Assembly: GCA_004554245.1 (NCBI GenBank)
Contig: SFND01000011.1
Span: forward strand, 17,944 to 81,943
Source of the DNA: Oribacterium sp.
GTDB taxonomy: Bacteria > Bacillota_A > Clostridia > Lachnospirales > Lachnospiraceae
Length of the DNA stretch: 64,000 nt
Direction: 5' to 3'
Part shown: one piece after another, positions 25,607 to 33,175 of the stretch
Layout: every line of letters starts with the position of its first letter
Numbering within the stretch: position 1 is the first letter of the stretch
Notes under the pieces: model-generated
What the model saw: the letters and a program-made list of their open reading frames with translations, nothing else
Database searches by the model: none
What the model was told of the DNA's origin: nothing
Program-made: the position numbers and the translations under genes

Positions 25607-26524
25607 TTATGCTCTCGGACGGTTCTCCATCGCATGGATGAGGCCCACCAGGAAGCGGTGGCTCGGGGTCGGTACGCCGGCCTTGACACCCGCGCGGACG
25701 ATGCTACCGCTGATGGTATCCACCTCGCTGCGGCGGCCATCCCGAAGATCGGCATAGATGCTGGTGAGACCATTCGGGCTCTTATCGCATACCGCCTTGA
25801 CCTCCGCGACCTTCTCATCATAATCGAAGTCCATGCCGAGCGCCGCTGCGACATCCACCGCCTCGCGGATCAGCTGACAGCAGAGCTTCCATGCATGCTC
25901 ATCTGCGGAAATGAAGCCCAGCGGAACCTGCAGGGCACCCGTCAGCGCACTGGCAGAGACATTAGTAAACATCTTGTTCCAGATCATCTTCTGCACGCCG
26001 TCGGATACATCCGCATCGAGACCGCACGCCGTGAACGCATCTGCGAACTTCTGAAGCCGCTTGACATCACCGGTCACACAGCCCATGTGGGTCATACCGC
26101 TGCCACCATGCTTCGTCACACCGAAGCCGGCGACGCTTGCGTTATGCTGTGTCGTACCGATGATGATGTGCTCCTGCGGTACGAACTTCCCGAGCATATC
26201 CTCGTGGCCGCTTCCGTTCTGCAGGGTCATAAGATAGGTCTCCGGACCGATGATGCTACGGTTGTTATTCAGCGCGCTCTCGCTGAACATCGCCTTCACG
26301 AACACGACGATCAGATCGACCGGCGCCATCCCCTCGGTGGACAGCACCGCATGTGGATGATACACCTGAGACGTACCATCCGGCTCCTGCACCTCGAGGC
26401 CATCTGCATTGATCTTCTCTACGACCTGTGCGTTGACGTCGATAACCGTCACCTCGTTGTGCCGGCTCAGGTACGCACTGTACAGACCGCCCATGGCGCC
26501 TGCACCTAAAACTGCAATTTTCAT
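25607..26524 (-). CDS. 2-dehydropantoate 2-reductase family (PanE/ApbA) oxidoreductase
   Basis: A 305-residue NADPH-dependent ketoacid reductase. The N-terminal Rossmann motif is KIAVLGAGAMGGLYSAYL; the catalytic Lys and Glu regions are visible (KMIWNKMFTNVSASALTGAL; RRSEVDTISGSIV). PanE makes pantoate for coenzyme A, but many homologues sit in catabolic clusters and reduce other 2-keto acids. Here the neighbours (cyclase, YhcH, YiaK-like) favour the catabolic role. The ATG at 26524 is preceded by AAAGGAG. A -10 TATAAT lies about 85 bp upstream on the minus strand. Confidence 0.85.
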   Translation of the reverse strand: MKIAVLGAGAMGGLYSAYLSRHNEVTVIDVNAQVVEKINADGLEVQEPDGTSQVYHPHAVLSTEGMAPVDLIVVFVKAMFSESALNNNRSIIGPETYLMTLQNGSGHEDMLGKFVPQEHIIIGTTQHNASVAGFGVTKHGGSGMTHMGCVTGDVKRLQKFADAFTACGLDADVSDGVQKMIWNKMFTNVSASALTGALQVPLGFISADEHAWKLCCQLIREAVDVAAALGMDFDYDEKVAEVKAVCDKSPNGLTSIYADLRDGRRSEVDTISGSIVRAGVKAGVPTPSHRFLVGLIHAMENRPRA

Positions 26525-26645
26525 ATATCCTCTACTCCTTTCGGGTTTTCAAAATACTGTGGATACTACTGCTGACACAGCGTGACAGTCTCCTTTATTA
26601 TAAGCGAAAATGCATCCAAACTCCACCGCAGATTATGAAGACAGC

Positions 26646-27107
26646 TCAGCGGTTTCTGCTCACTTTATAGGCCTTCCGAAGATTTGTCAGAAAGCCTGCC
26701 ACGTAGGCAGCGATGATGATGCCGAGGGCGATCGCGCCCGCCTCGGCCAGCACGAGCTTCAGTGTCGCACCGAACTGTGCTGTATCTCCCTCGATCAGAC
26801 TGTACATCGCATAGTAAAGACCGCCGCCCGGGAATTCCGGAATCAACATCGGTCCCAGCATCACAACCACTGGAGTCTTGATGATCCGCGCAAGGATCTC
26901 ACTCCACGCCGCGATCGTCAGCCCAGAGGCCAGCATGCCGAAGGTTTTTCCGTAACCGGCGTACTGACAGACGATATAAGCTGCCCAGCCGATCGCGCTG
27001 CCGATCACGATAGAGATCAGCGCTTTTCGATTTCGTACACCAAATAAAATCGCGAAGGCGAGCGAGCTGATCGCCCCCATCAGCGTCTGTATGATATCTG
27101 CCTGCAT
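26646..27107 (-). CDS. Threonine/serine exporter, C-terminal half protein (ThrE_2/DUF3815)
   Basis: A 153-residue membrane protein with four or five hydrophobic segments, including MGAISSLAFAILFGVRNRKAL and PVVVMLGPMLIPEFPGGGLYYAM. It matches the smaller half of split ThrE exporters. It begins two bases after the larger subunit gene ends, so both halves are made together. In Corynebacterium the two halves are one protein exporting threonine and serine. Confidence 0.88.
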   Translation of the reverse strand: MQADIIQTLMGAISSLAFAILFGVRNRKALISIVIGSAIGWAAYIVCQYAGYGKTFGMLASGLTIAAWSEILARIIKTPVVVMLGPMLIPEFPGGGLYYAMYSLIEGDTAQFGATLKLVLAEAGAIALGIIIAAYVAGFLTNLRKAYKVSRNR

Positions 27108-27109
27108 CC

Positions 27110-27889
27110 CTAACCTCCTGCCAGAAGCACGATGGCAAATCCGAGGGCCACCGATACGGCCTTCAGAATCGCTTCACTCAGATTCAGCACACCACTGACG
27201 GTGTCTCCGTTGATCATGTCACGAAGAGAGTTCGTCAGCTGCATCCCTGGAATCACCAGCATGATGTTTCCGATCATGATTTTATCCGGGTGCACACCGA
27301 TCCCGAGACGAACGAGAAGCAGCACCGCGATCGCCGTGACCGCACTGCAGATGGAGGTCTGGATCAGGCTGTTCATCTGAAGATGTGCACTCATACAGAT
27401 CATCCCATACAGTACCATGCCGGAAAGAGCGGATGCGATGCCATCTGGAAAAGTTCCGCCGAGAAAAATCGAAAGCGAGAACGAAATGACCATATACATC
27501 AGAAGATCGAGCCACCACGGGCTGGTCTTTTCTTCCCGGACACGCCTGAGTTCGTCGCGGAACTCCTCCAGGGATATCTCACCATGGCAGAAGTGGCGGG
27601 ACAGTGCATTGACCTCCTCGACCTTTCCGAGACCCGTGACACGGGCTTTTATACGACGACTTTCGGTCATCGTCGTCCCGTCCGGAAGAAACGCTGTAGC
27701 GGCGATATACGAGGTGATCGTAAACACATCCACGCGCTCAAATCCACATGCCCGTCCGATGCGCTGGACGGTATCCTCCACGCGGCTGACCTCTGCGCCG
27801 TGGGTCAAGAGAAGCTCGCCCGCATTCAGCGCACTGCTGAGACAGCTGCTGAGGTCCGCTTTCTGCGCAGTTACCTGCTCTTCCATCAT
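27110..27889 (-). CDS. Threonine/serine exporter, N-terminal half protein (DUF1212)
   Basis: A 259-residue protein. The soluble N-terminal portion has ALNAGELLLTHGAEVSRVEDTVQRIGRACG, the DUF1212 signature thought to be a peptidase-like region, followed by five or so membrane segments (LLMYMVISFSLSIFLGG; ICSAVTAIAVLLLVRLGIG; MIGNIMLVIPGMQLTNSLRDMINGD). With the small gene downstream it forms a split ThrE-type amino-acid exporter. Start: first of two ATGs, at 27889, after GGAGGAAAG. Located just after the rpoA terminator. Confidence 0.88.
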   Translation of the reverse strand: MMEEQVTAQKADLSSCLSSALNAGELLLTHGAEVSRVEDTVQRIGRACGFERVDVFTITSYIAATAFLPDGTTMTESRRIKARVTGLGKVEEVNALSRHFCHGEISLEEFRDELRRVREEKTSPWWLDLLMYMVISFSLSIFLGGTFPDGIASALSGMVLYGMICMSAHLQMNSLIQTSICSAVTAIAVLLLVRLGIGVHPDKIMIGNIMLVIPGMQLTNSLRDMINGDTVSGVLNLSEAILKAVSVALGFAIVLLAGG

Positions 27890-27913
27890 GCTTTCCTCCT
27901 TTCGTTTTTCTAT

Positions 27914-27946
27914 AACAAAAATGGCTGCTTCCCGGAGGAAGCAACC
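27914..27946 (-). terminator. rpoA terminator
   Basis: GGCTGCTTCC (27923-27932), loop CGGA, GGAAGCAACC (27937-27946), with a U-run on the minus-strand transcript. It separates rpoA from the exporter genes, so rpoA is a single-gene unit. Confidence 0.85.
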
Positions 27947-28001
27947 ATACAGTATGCTATTACTCTATATCGGTCTCACTTTTCAGGTCAACATCAGACG
28001 A

Positions 28002-28958
28002 TTACTCTGCCTCTCTCGTTGCAAGAGAAAGTCCCAGAGAATCCATCTTTGCGAGGATTTCATCGATCGACTTGCGGCCCATGTTACGAACCTTGCTGAG
28101 GTCCTCCATGGTCTTCGCACGGAGATCACCGACGGTGTTGATGCCGGCTCTCTTTAAGCAGTTGTACGAACGAACGCTGAGCTCGAGCTCGTCGATGCTC
28201 ATGTTATCGATATCACCTGCATCGGTCTCCGTCTCACTGCCACCCTCGGTATCGATGCTGGTCGACTGTGCAGTATCCATGTTTGCAAACAGCTGAAGGT
28301 GAGACTCGAAGATACGTGCGGAAAGGGATACGGCATCCTCCGGTGACATCGCACCGTTGGTCGTTACATCGAGGGTCAGCTTATCCTCCTGACCGCCTTC
28401 CAGCGGATCGATGGTCAGGTTGACCTTCGTCACCGGGCAGAAAATAGAGTCTACAGCGATCACACCGATCGGCAGATCACTGCGATCACGTGTATTGGCA
28501 CCGTCATAGCCACGGCCCTTTACGATCTTGATCTCCATGTAGAGTCTGGTTTCCTTACCGGAAAGGGTAGCGATCACCTGATCCGGGTTGATGATCTCGA
28601 CCTCGGAGCTTACCTTGATATCCGAACCACGTACGATCCCCTCGCCGGCATAATCGATGTATGCCATGACTGGATCATCGCTGGTTGCGGTGTTTCTGAT
28701 CGCAAGCTTTTTTAAATTAAGGATGATATCGCCGACATCCTCCTTCACACCAGGGATGGATGAGAACTCATGATAAACGCCGTCGATTTTCACCTCGCTG
28801 ACTGCAGCACCCGGCATGGATGAAAGAAGAATACGTCTTAAAGAGTTACCGATGACGGTACCCTCACCCTTCGCAAGTGGTGAACATACGAAACGGCCAA
28901 ACTTCTTATCATCTGAGAGCTGCTCGACTTCGAGAACCGGTTTGATATCTACTGCCAT
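28002..28958 (-). CDS. rpoA: RNA polymerase alpha subunit
   Basis: A complete 318-residue alpha subunit. The N-terminal dimerisation domain shows GNSLRRILLSSMPGAAV, KIDGVYHEFSSIPGVKEDV and DIILNLKKLAI; the C-terminal domain shows ELSVRSYNCLKRAGI, including the DNA-contacting Arg, and KVRNMGRKSIDEIL. Nothing suggests decay. The surprise is the location: no rpsM, rpsK, rpsD or rplQ nearby, which is where rpoA lies in nearly all Firmicutes. It has its own promoter, its own terminator, and lies next to a plasmid-type initiator gene. It is either the only copy, moved to this replicon, or a second copy. Confidence 0.97.
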   Translation of the reverse strand: MAVDIKPVLEVEQLSDDKKFGRFVCSPLAKGEGTVIGNSLRRILLSSMPGAAVSEVKIDGVYHEFSSIPGVKEDVGDIILNLKKLAIRNTATSDDPVMAYIDYAGEGIVRGSDIKVSSEVEIINPDQVIATLSGKETRLYMEIKIVKGRGYDGANTRDRSDLPIGVIAVDSIFCPVTKVNLTIDPLEGGQEDKLTLDVTTNGAMSPEDAVSLSARIFESHLQLFANMDTAQSTSIDTEGGSETETDAGDIDNMSIDELELSVRSYNCLKRAGINTVGDLRAKTMEDLSKVRNMGRKSIDEILAKMDSLGLSLATREAE

Positions 28959-29070
28959 TACCCTACCTCTTTATATAAATCTATGAACGAATTGACAACA
29001 GCAGATCCTAGAAGCACCCATGCACATATCAAAGCACATAGTGATGCTATTTTTAGAATCAAGCTATTCT

Positions 29071-29098
29071 ATTATAGCGTTAATTTTTTTCTTGTCCA
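29071..29098 (-). promoter_or_regulatory. rpoA promoter
   Basis: On the minus strand, -35 TGGACA (plus 29093-29098), 16-bp spacer, -10 TATAAT (plus 29071-29076). It gives a leader of about 105 bases before the rpoA ATG, whose ribosome binding site is AGAGGTAGG. Confidence 0.75.
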
Positions 29099-29118
29099 GC
29101 TTTTTCACAGAATTTGTT

Positions 29119-29149
29119 AAAAAAGCGTGGTTCCGAGTGGAATCACGCT
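29119..29149 (-). terminator. Terminator of the replication initiator gene
   Basis: AGCGTGGTTCC (29124-29134) and GGAATCACGCT (29139-29149) with a six-base U-run on the minus transcript. The stem overlaps the initiator stop codon. Confidence 0.85.
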
Positions 29150-29994
29150 ATATCTACCAGTGTGCCGGTGCTGTCGAAGTTCAGACTCAGCTGGCCGCGG
29201 AACTGCTGATTCCGCTTTTCGATCTTTCCGACCGTCTTGTTATAGGTCGCGAAGCGATCGAGTGTATCCTTGTTTTCGATGTATAAACGTATATATGTTA
29301 TACGTTTGCCCTGCAGGCGGCCCTTGACGAGCTCACCCTTATCGGTGATGCAGTCGTAGGAGACGGTGATGTCGGTGTATTCATTGATCTCCTTAATCGC
29401 CGGGGCGAGCACACGTTGCTTGAAGTTTCCGAAAGCAGTATAGACATCCGCCATCAGATTCTCCCGGAGGGCATCGACCGAGATGTCAACCCAGCCCTTA
29501 TAGGCATAAGACTTCGCAAGCTCATACAGGCGCGGGGAGTACTTACTGGTCATCGCGAGGATGTTATACAGCTCATATTCCGTGAAGTTGTTCTGGATTC
29601 CGAGAAGGTAGGTCTTGATACGGCTGTCGAGGATCAGGCTGATCGTGCCCTTGCGTTCGTTATACTCCGGTTCGTTAAACCAGCGGAGCTTGATAACACG
29701 GTTATCGAGGTTTACCCAGAAGGCCTTCTCATCGATGGAATCGATCATGTTTCGGAAATCACGGTATACGTTCTTCGGATCGATGCCACAGAGACGTGCG
29801 AAATCCAGGGCACGAATCTCATATTTTTTAAACTCTTCTTCGCCCGGCTTGATCATCGTGATCACGTAGTTCACAAGCTTCTGTTCGTTGGCGGTGAGAT
29901 TATACTTCGCCTTCTGGATCAGTGCGTTATCCTTTACGACCAGATAGCTACGCTGATCGTCCATCTTCTCTTTCTGTGTTTTAAAAGCTGCCAT
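29143..29994 (-). CDS. Rep_3 family replication initiator protein (RepA/RepB type)
   Basis: A 283-residue initiator. The N-terminal winged helix shows LIQKAKYNLTANEQKLVNYV and EIRALDFARLCGIDPKNVYR; the second has YELYNILAMTSKYSPRLYELAKSY and FKQRVLAPAIKEINEYTDI, followed by a basic C-terminus. This is the layout of iteron-binding plasmid initiators (pPS10 RepA, pSC101-like). The frame is open from 30150, but the ATG at 29994 follows GGAGACG and matches where the family begins; the 52 residues upstream look non-coding. Iterons and a DnaA box lie just upstream. The protein should bind iterons as monomer to open the origin and as dimer to repress itself. Confidence 0.92.
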   Translation of the reverse strand: MAAFKTQKEKMDDQRSYLVVKDNALIQKAKYNLTANEQKLVNYVITMIKPGEEEFKKYEIRALDFARLCGIDPKNVYRDFRNMIDSIDEKAFWVNLDNRVIKLRWFNEPEYNERKGTISLILDSRIKTYLLGIQNNFTEYELYNILAMTSKYSPRLYELAKSYAYKGWVDISVDALRENLMADVYTAFGNFKQRVLAPAIKEINEYTDITVSYDCITDKGELVKGRLQGKRITYIRLYIENKDTLDRFATYNKTVGKIEKRNQQFRGQLSLNFDSTGTLVDIA

Positions 29995-30364
29995 ACGTCT
30001 CCGTCTCCGCGCACGAGCCCCATGATAAGTACCGGCGTTATATGCCTGCGTGTGAAATTCAGCACACAATAGCATAACTACACGATTCTTACCCTTTAGG
30101 TCGGTGCAATGATATGTCAATATAGTAAAACGCTGCAGGGTAAAAATCAATGACCGTAATTTTGTTATAATTCAGACCTCGATTTGTCGTCCATAATGAC
30201 CGTAATTATGTTATATCTCCTGCGGGTGGCGTTTCTGAACCTGCGATTCCCACCCACGCGCGCGCCTTGCTATTTGATTTTCGTTTAATTTTTTATTTTG
30301 CTTATTTAATATTTAATATATTTATATATATACAAGGGGTGAAAGCACAGAATTGCGTCGTTTT

Positions 30365-30373
30365 TTATCCACA
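30365..30373 (+). promoter_or_regulatory. DnaA box
   Basis: TTATCCACA, a perfect consensus DnaA box, five bases before the first direct iteron and beside the AT-rich stretch. Confidence 0.85.
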
Positions 30374-30377
30374 AAGA

Positions 30378-30455
30378 TAACATTTTGATGGTAAGGCATA
30401 ACGAATTTACGGTGAGCTGTAACAGAAAGACGGCAGCTTCTAACAGATTTACGGT
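30378..30455 (+). repeat. Four direct iterons, 21-bp period
   Basis: TAAC begins at 30378, 30399, 30420 and 30441, exactly two helical turns apart, with the downstream half ACGG or variant (the first copy ends ATGGT). The last, TAACAGATTTACGGT, is the cleanest. Same-face spacing fits cooperative initiator binding. Confidence 0.88.
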
Positions 30456-30780
30456 ATGCGCCGAAGCGCCTGCGAGGGGGTTTTTCCAGCCGGATCCGGG
30501 GGCTGTGTTATCCCTTTTTCGCGCTGAAAGCCGGACTGAAAAGCGAAATTTCTACTGCAGGTCCGCCGTGGTCTGTTTCTTTTCAGACATTTTCCGGTAA
30601 AAAATCAGCAGTTTCACGATTTTCACGCGATTCTTTTGGCGTTTTTACCGTATAACAAAATTACGGTACCTGCTTCGCTTATAACGCGATGACGGTCGAA
30701 AGATAACAGATTTACGGTCGATACGCACGGTCCAGTTGTAGGCACTTTTCTACCGTAATTATGTTATAAGCGATGAAAAG

Positions 30781-30827
30781 ATAACAAAAAGACGGTATGA
30801 ATACAATCCATACCGTCTTTTTGTTAT
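30781..30827. repeat. Long perfect inverted repeat at the edge of the origin
   Basis: Arms ATAACAAAAAGACGGTATG and CATACCGTCTTTTTGTTAT pair over 19 bp around a nine-base loop. Each arm contains one iteron, so the initiator could bind both arms or a cruciform. It could also terminate transcription entering the origin. Confidence 0.75.
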
Positions 30828-30881
30828 CTTTTATGACCGTAAATTTGTTATCTTTTCAGATCTGGCTGGTTCTGTCTCTGC

Positions 30882-31020
30882 ATTCTCCGATATGCATCAG
30901 AACGTTCATCAGTACTTCAATGCTTCGAGTTGTGCTACGATGTCGTCTCTGTATTCTCCGATATGCATCAGCGTTTTCATCAGTACTTCAGTGCTTCGAG
31001 CTGTGCCCGGATGTCGTCGC
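30882..31020. repeat. 71-bp tandem duplication of a gene end
   Basis: Copies start at 30882 and 30953. The second includes the last 12 codons of the minus-strand gene 30980-32479 (DDIRAQLEALKY and stop). The first, outside the gene, still reads DDIVAQLEALKY and stop in the matching frame. Confidence 0.85.
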
Positions 31021-32479
31021 ATGGCTCGGAGGCGAGGAGTTCCTGCAGTGCGGCGCGCATCGCGTCTCCCGGCTCGTAGCCGTCCTTACACCAGCTTTCG
31101 AGGACATTCAGAGCCATCTGTCGGTTGGCATTGACCGGGCAGCGGAGAGCGCTGATGACGAGGTCCTCGCCCTCTCCTGTGCTGTCAGCGAGGTTCTGTA
31201 CGAGGTAGCTCAGCTGATGGTACGGGCGGTAGGCTTCGCCGATGCCCAGCTGGTCACGCGGACCGGAGGCCATCATCGCGAGTGGCAGGTGGCGGCGGTA
31301 GATGTCGAGCAGCTTTCGGAGTGTATCACTGTCCCTCGGGAGGACATCGACGAGATCGGCGTAAGCATTGAACTCCGTGTCCATCGCGTGCAGCATCTCA
31401 TCGGTGCACTGGATGCCCATGCGGCAGGCGGTACGGAAGCCCTGTCCCTTTGCGAGGAGCTCCTGGACGAAGCTGCGGATGTCGTCGGTATGCAGGATCT
31501 CCTCGGCACGCTCGTGGAGCTTACCGCTGCCCTGGAAGATGTTCTGATCGAGGTAATCGCGCACGCTCAGCACGGTGTTCAGCGTCTGCTCGCTCATGCG
31601 GCAGCGTCTCGCCTGGTGAAGATAGCCATCGAGGAGCTGTGTGCGGTCCGGCATGGCGGTGATGCCCTGCATGCTCGATTCATCGAGGAGACCGTCCAGG
31701 ATGGCGCTGGCGAGCACGAAATCGTCGTCGTTAAAGGCCGGGTTCGTGAGGACGGTTGCGAGGTGGATCTTATCGGCCACGGTGCGCGCGGAGTAGGCGG
31801 CACCGATCGTGTTGTGCACGCCCTCATGGAAGAGCCAGTCCTTCACGCGGCCGCTCTTCGCCTCCAGATGCTCGACGGCGTGGATGCGGCCCCAGCCGTG
31901 CACCTGCTGTCCGAAGCGGAGGATCTCCTCTTCGGCGTCCTGCCAGGTCTCCGCGACATGAATCGCGAAGAGCGTGAATTCGTCGGAGAGCGCCAGTGTG
32001 CGGACCGCGTCCTTCACCGCGTCGTTGTCGTCGGTGTCGAGCATCGAGAACAGCACGAGGGCGAGCTTCACACACTCACAGCTTTCCGTCGTCACGAGGA
32101 GATTTGCGGCCAATGCAAACAGCCCGTCTGCATTGACCGCGTCCGTATGGTCGCTTGTCCACTGAAGAAGCGGGGCTTCGAGCGGAAGCATACGGTGGCC
32201 CGTGGACGGCGCGAAATACGCCTCGATGGCCGCCTGGATGCTCTCGGTGTCGCCCATGGAGGTCGAGCTTATGAGATCCGCGAGCGGCGTACAGTCGGCC
32301 TCCTCGGACGGGCCGTGGAACAGCGCGATGCCGTCCAGCGCACCATCGACGAGCTGCATGTCGGAGAGTGCGCTGTGGGAGCTGCTCGCCTCCGCCGGTG
32401 TGCGGCCCGGCAGCTTGAAATCCGCCGGCAGCGTGCCGGACGGCGTCAGATGATCACAGATATATTCGTAAATAGACAT
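30980..32479 (-). CDS. Helical-repeat-like protein of unknown function
   Basis: A 499-residue protein that I do not recognise. It is acidic, almost entirely alpha-helical by composition, with no signal peptide or membrane segment. Several 30-40 residue helical pairs (for example around VKLALVLFSMLDTDDNDAVKDAVRTLAL and near LTNPAFNDDDFVLASAILDGLLDESSM) suggest a HEAT-like solenoid, which would fit a scaffold or partner-binding role. Start at 32479 with AAGGAAGG. An even longer frame exists on the other strand (30797-32707) but lacks a ribosome binding site. It lies directly beside the origin. Its 3' end is duplicated just outside the gene. Confidence 0.6.
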   Translation of the reverse strand: MSIYEYICDHLTPSGTLPADFKLPGRTPAEASSSHSALSDMQLVDGALDGIALFHGPSEEADCTPLADLISSTSMGDTESIQAAIEAYFAPSTGHRMLPLEAPLLQWTSDHTDAVNADGLFALAANLLVTTESCECVKLALVLFSMLDTDDNDAVKDAVRTLALSDEFTLFAIHVAETWQDAEEEILRFGQQVHGWGRIHAVEHLEAKSGRVKDWLFHEGVHNTIGAAYSARTVADKIHLATVLTNPAFNDDDFVLASAILDGLLDESSMQGITAMPDRTQLLDGYLHQARRCRMSEQTLNTVLSVRDYLDQNIFQGSGKLHERAEEILHTDDIRSFVQELLAKGQGFRTACRMGIQCTDEMLHAMDTEFNAYADLVDVLPRDSDTLRKLLDIYRRHLPLAMMASGPRDQLGIGEAYRPYHQLSYLVQNLADSTGEGEDLVISALRCPVNANRQMALNVLESWCKDGYEPGDAMRAALQELLASEPCDDIRAQLEALKY

Positions 32480-32518
32480 GATTTCCTTCCTTTAGCAATA
32501 GGAGACGATGCTCATGGA

Positions 32519-32911
32519 TTAGTACCCAAAGTGTTCGCGCTGCGTGTCGGCGTCGAAGACCTTATGGTAGGCTTCGCTGCCCTGGTAGAGGATGCGGACG
32601 AGCGTCCACTCGACGGCCTTGATGGTGACGCGGTCGCCGACCTTCTTCTTACAGAACGGGTGGCTCGCGAGGTTCACACGGGTCGTGATCTCCTGCTTTC
32701 CGTCTGAGATGATGACGTAGTCGCCCGGCTGCGCACCTGTGCGGCCCTGGAGCTTCGTCTGGTAATAAGGCTTCGTGCTCGCTGCGCCACTGCTCTTTCG
32801 CGGGCTGCTGAAGCCGTTTGCGGAGGCGGTTCTGCCGTTCTTTCCCTGTCCGCGCTTCGCTGCTGCGCCTGACTTTTTCGGCTGACCGGAGCGTTTTCTG
32901 AAATCGTTCAT
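32519..32911 (-). CDS. Small basic protein of unknown function
   Basis: A 130-residue protein, not recognised. The first 55 residues are strongly basic and Ser/Gly/Lys/Arg-rich (FRKRSGQPKKSGAAAKRGQG), followed by a compact beta-rich domain (GDYVIISDGKQEITTRVNLA, then KKKVGDRVTIKAVEWTLVRI). The basic tail and small barrel suggest nucleic-acid binding. The ATG at 32911 with AAAGG is preferred over one 11 codons earlier. It ends 40 bp before the unknown 499-residue gene and could be co-transcribed with it. Confidence 0.6.
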   Translation of the reverse strand: MNDFRKRSGQPKKSGAAAKRGQGKNGRTASANGFSSPRKSSGAASTKPYYQTKLQGRTGAQPGDYVIISDGKQEITTRVNLASHPFCKKKVGDRVTIKAVEWTLVRILYQGSEAYHKVFDADTQREHFGY

Positions 32912-32956
32912 ATCGTACCTTTCTTTCTCTATATGCTGGTTCATGTTTTATGAGCC

Positions 32957-33045
32957 AATGTTTCCATCGCATACGCATATCGCCGCAGCGAATGCTATGC
33001 GTTCCCGTGATGGGTCCGCTGTTTCCATCGCATATCGCAGATCCG
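32957..33045. repeat. Short direct repeat between the basic protein and rpoD
   Basis: TGTTTCCATCGCATA followed by CGCA or TCGCA and CCGCAG occurs near 32957 and near 33018. The gap (32912-33175) also holds a lone iteron and the rpoD terminator. Confidence 0.45.
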
Positions 33046-33083
33046 CAGGCCATCCGGCGGGTGCACGAGTGTATGCATTGGAT

Positions 33084-33098
33084 ACCGTAAATCTGTTA
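33084..33098 (-). repeat. Lone iteron outside the origin
   Basis: ACCGTAAATCTGTTA, the reverse form of the 15-bp iteron core, 2.3 kb from the origin. Confidence 0.7.
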
Positions 33099-33126
33099 TC
33101 TGTTTCGGGCGTTTGATCGCCTGGTG

Positions 33127-33169
33127 TGAAAAAACCGGCCTTTCTGCCATTATAACAGAAAGGCCGGTT
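33127..33169 (-). terminator. rpoD terminator
   Basis: AACCGGCCTTTCTG (33133-33146) and CAGAAAGGCCGGTT (33156-33169) form a perfect 14-bp stem; six U residues follow on the minus transcript. Confidence 0.92.
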
Positions 33170-33175
33170 CGTGAA

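Larger units (their letters stand above)
30153..30850. other. Iteron-type replication origin
   Basis: The region upstream of the initiator gene holds every part of an iteron origin: two inverted iterons near the gene (30153-30167 and 30199-30213, where an initiator dimer could repress), an AT-rich stretch at about 30280-30335, a consensus DnaA box, four direct iterons with 21-bp period, and a second cluster with direct copies at 30653, 30682, 30704 and 30782 and inverted copies at 30752, 30812 and 30836. The 15-bp core is TAAC, six or so variable bases, then ACGGT; a typical form is TAACAGATTTACGGT. No other gene is visible from 29995 to 30979. No partition genes are seen in the window. Confidence 0.88.

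Noticed and set aside
29995..30150. Initiator start at 30150
   Set aside because: The additional 52 residues overlap regulatory iteron sequence side and lack a ribosome site; the ATG at 29994 has GGAGACG and fits the family start.
30797..32707. 636-residue open frame on the plus strand
   Set aside because: It is the complement of the 499-residue gene, lacks a ribosome binding site and starts inside the iteron region; the composition (Arg, His, Val runs) is typical of antisense frames in GC-rich DNA.
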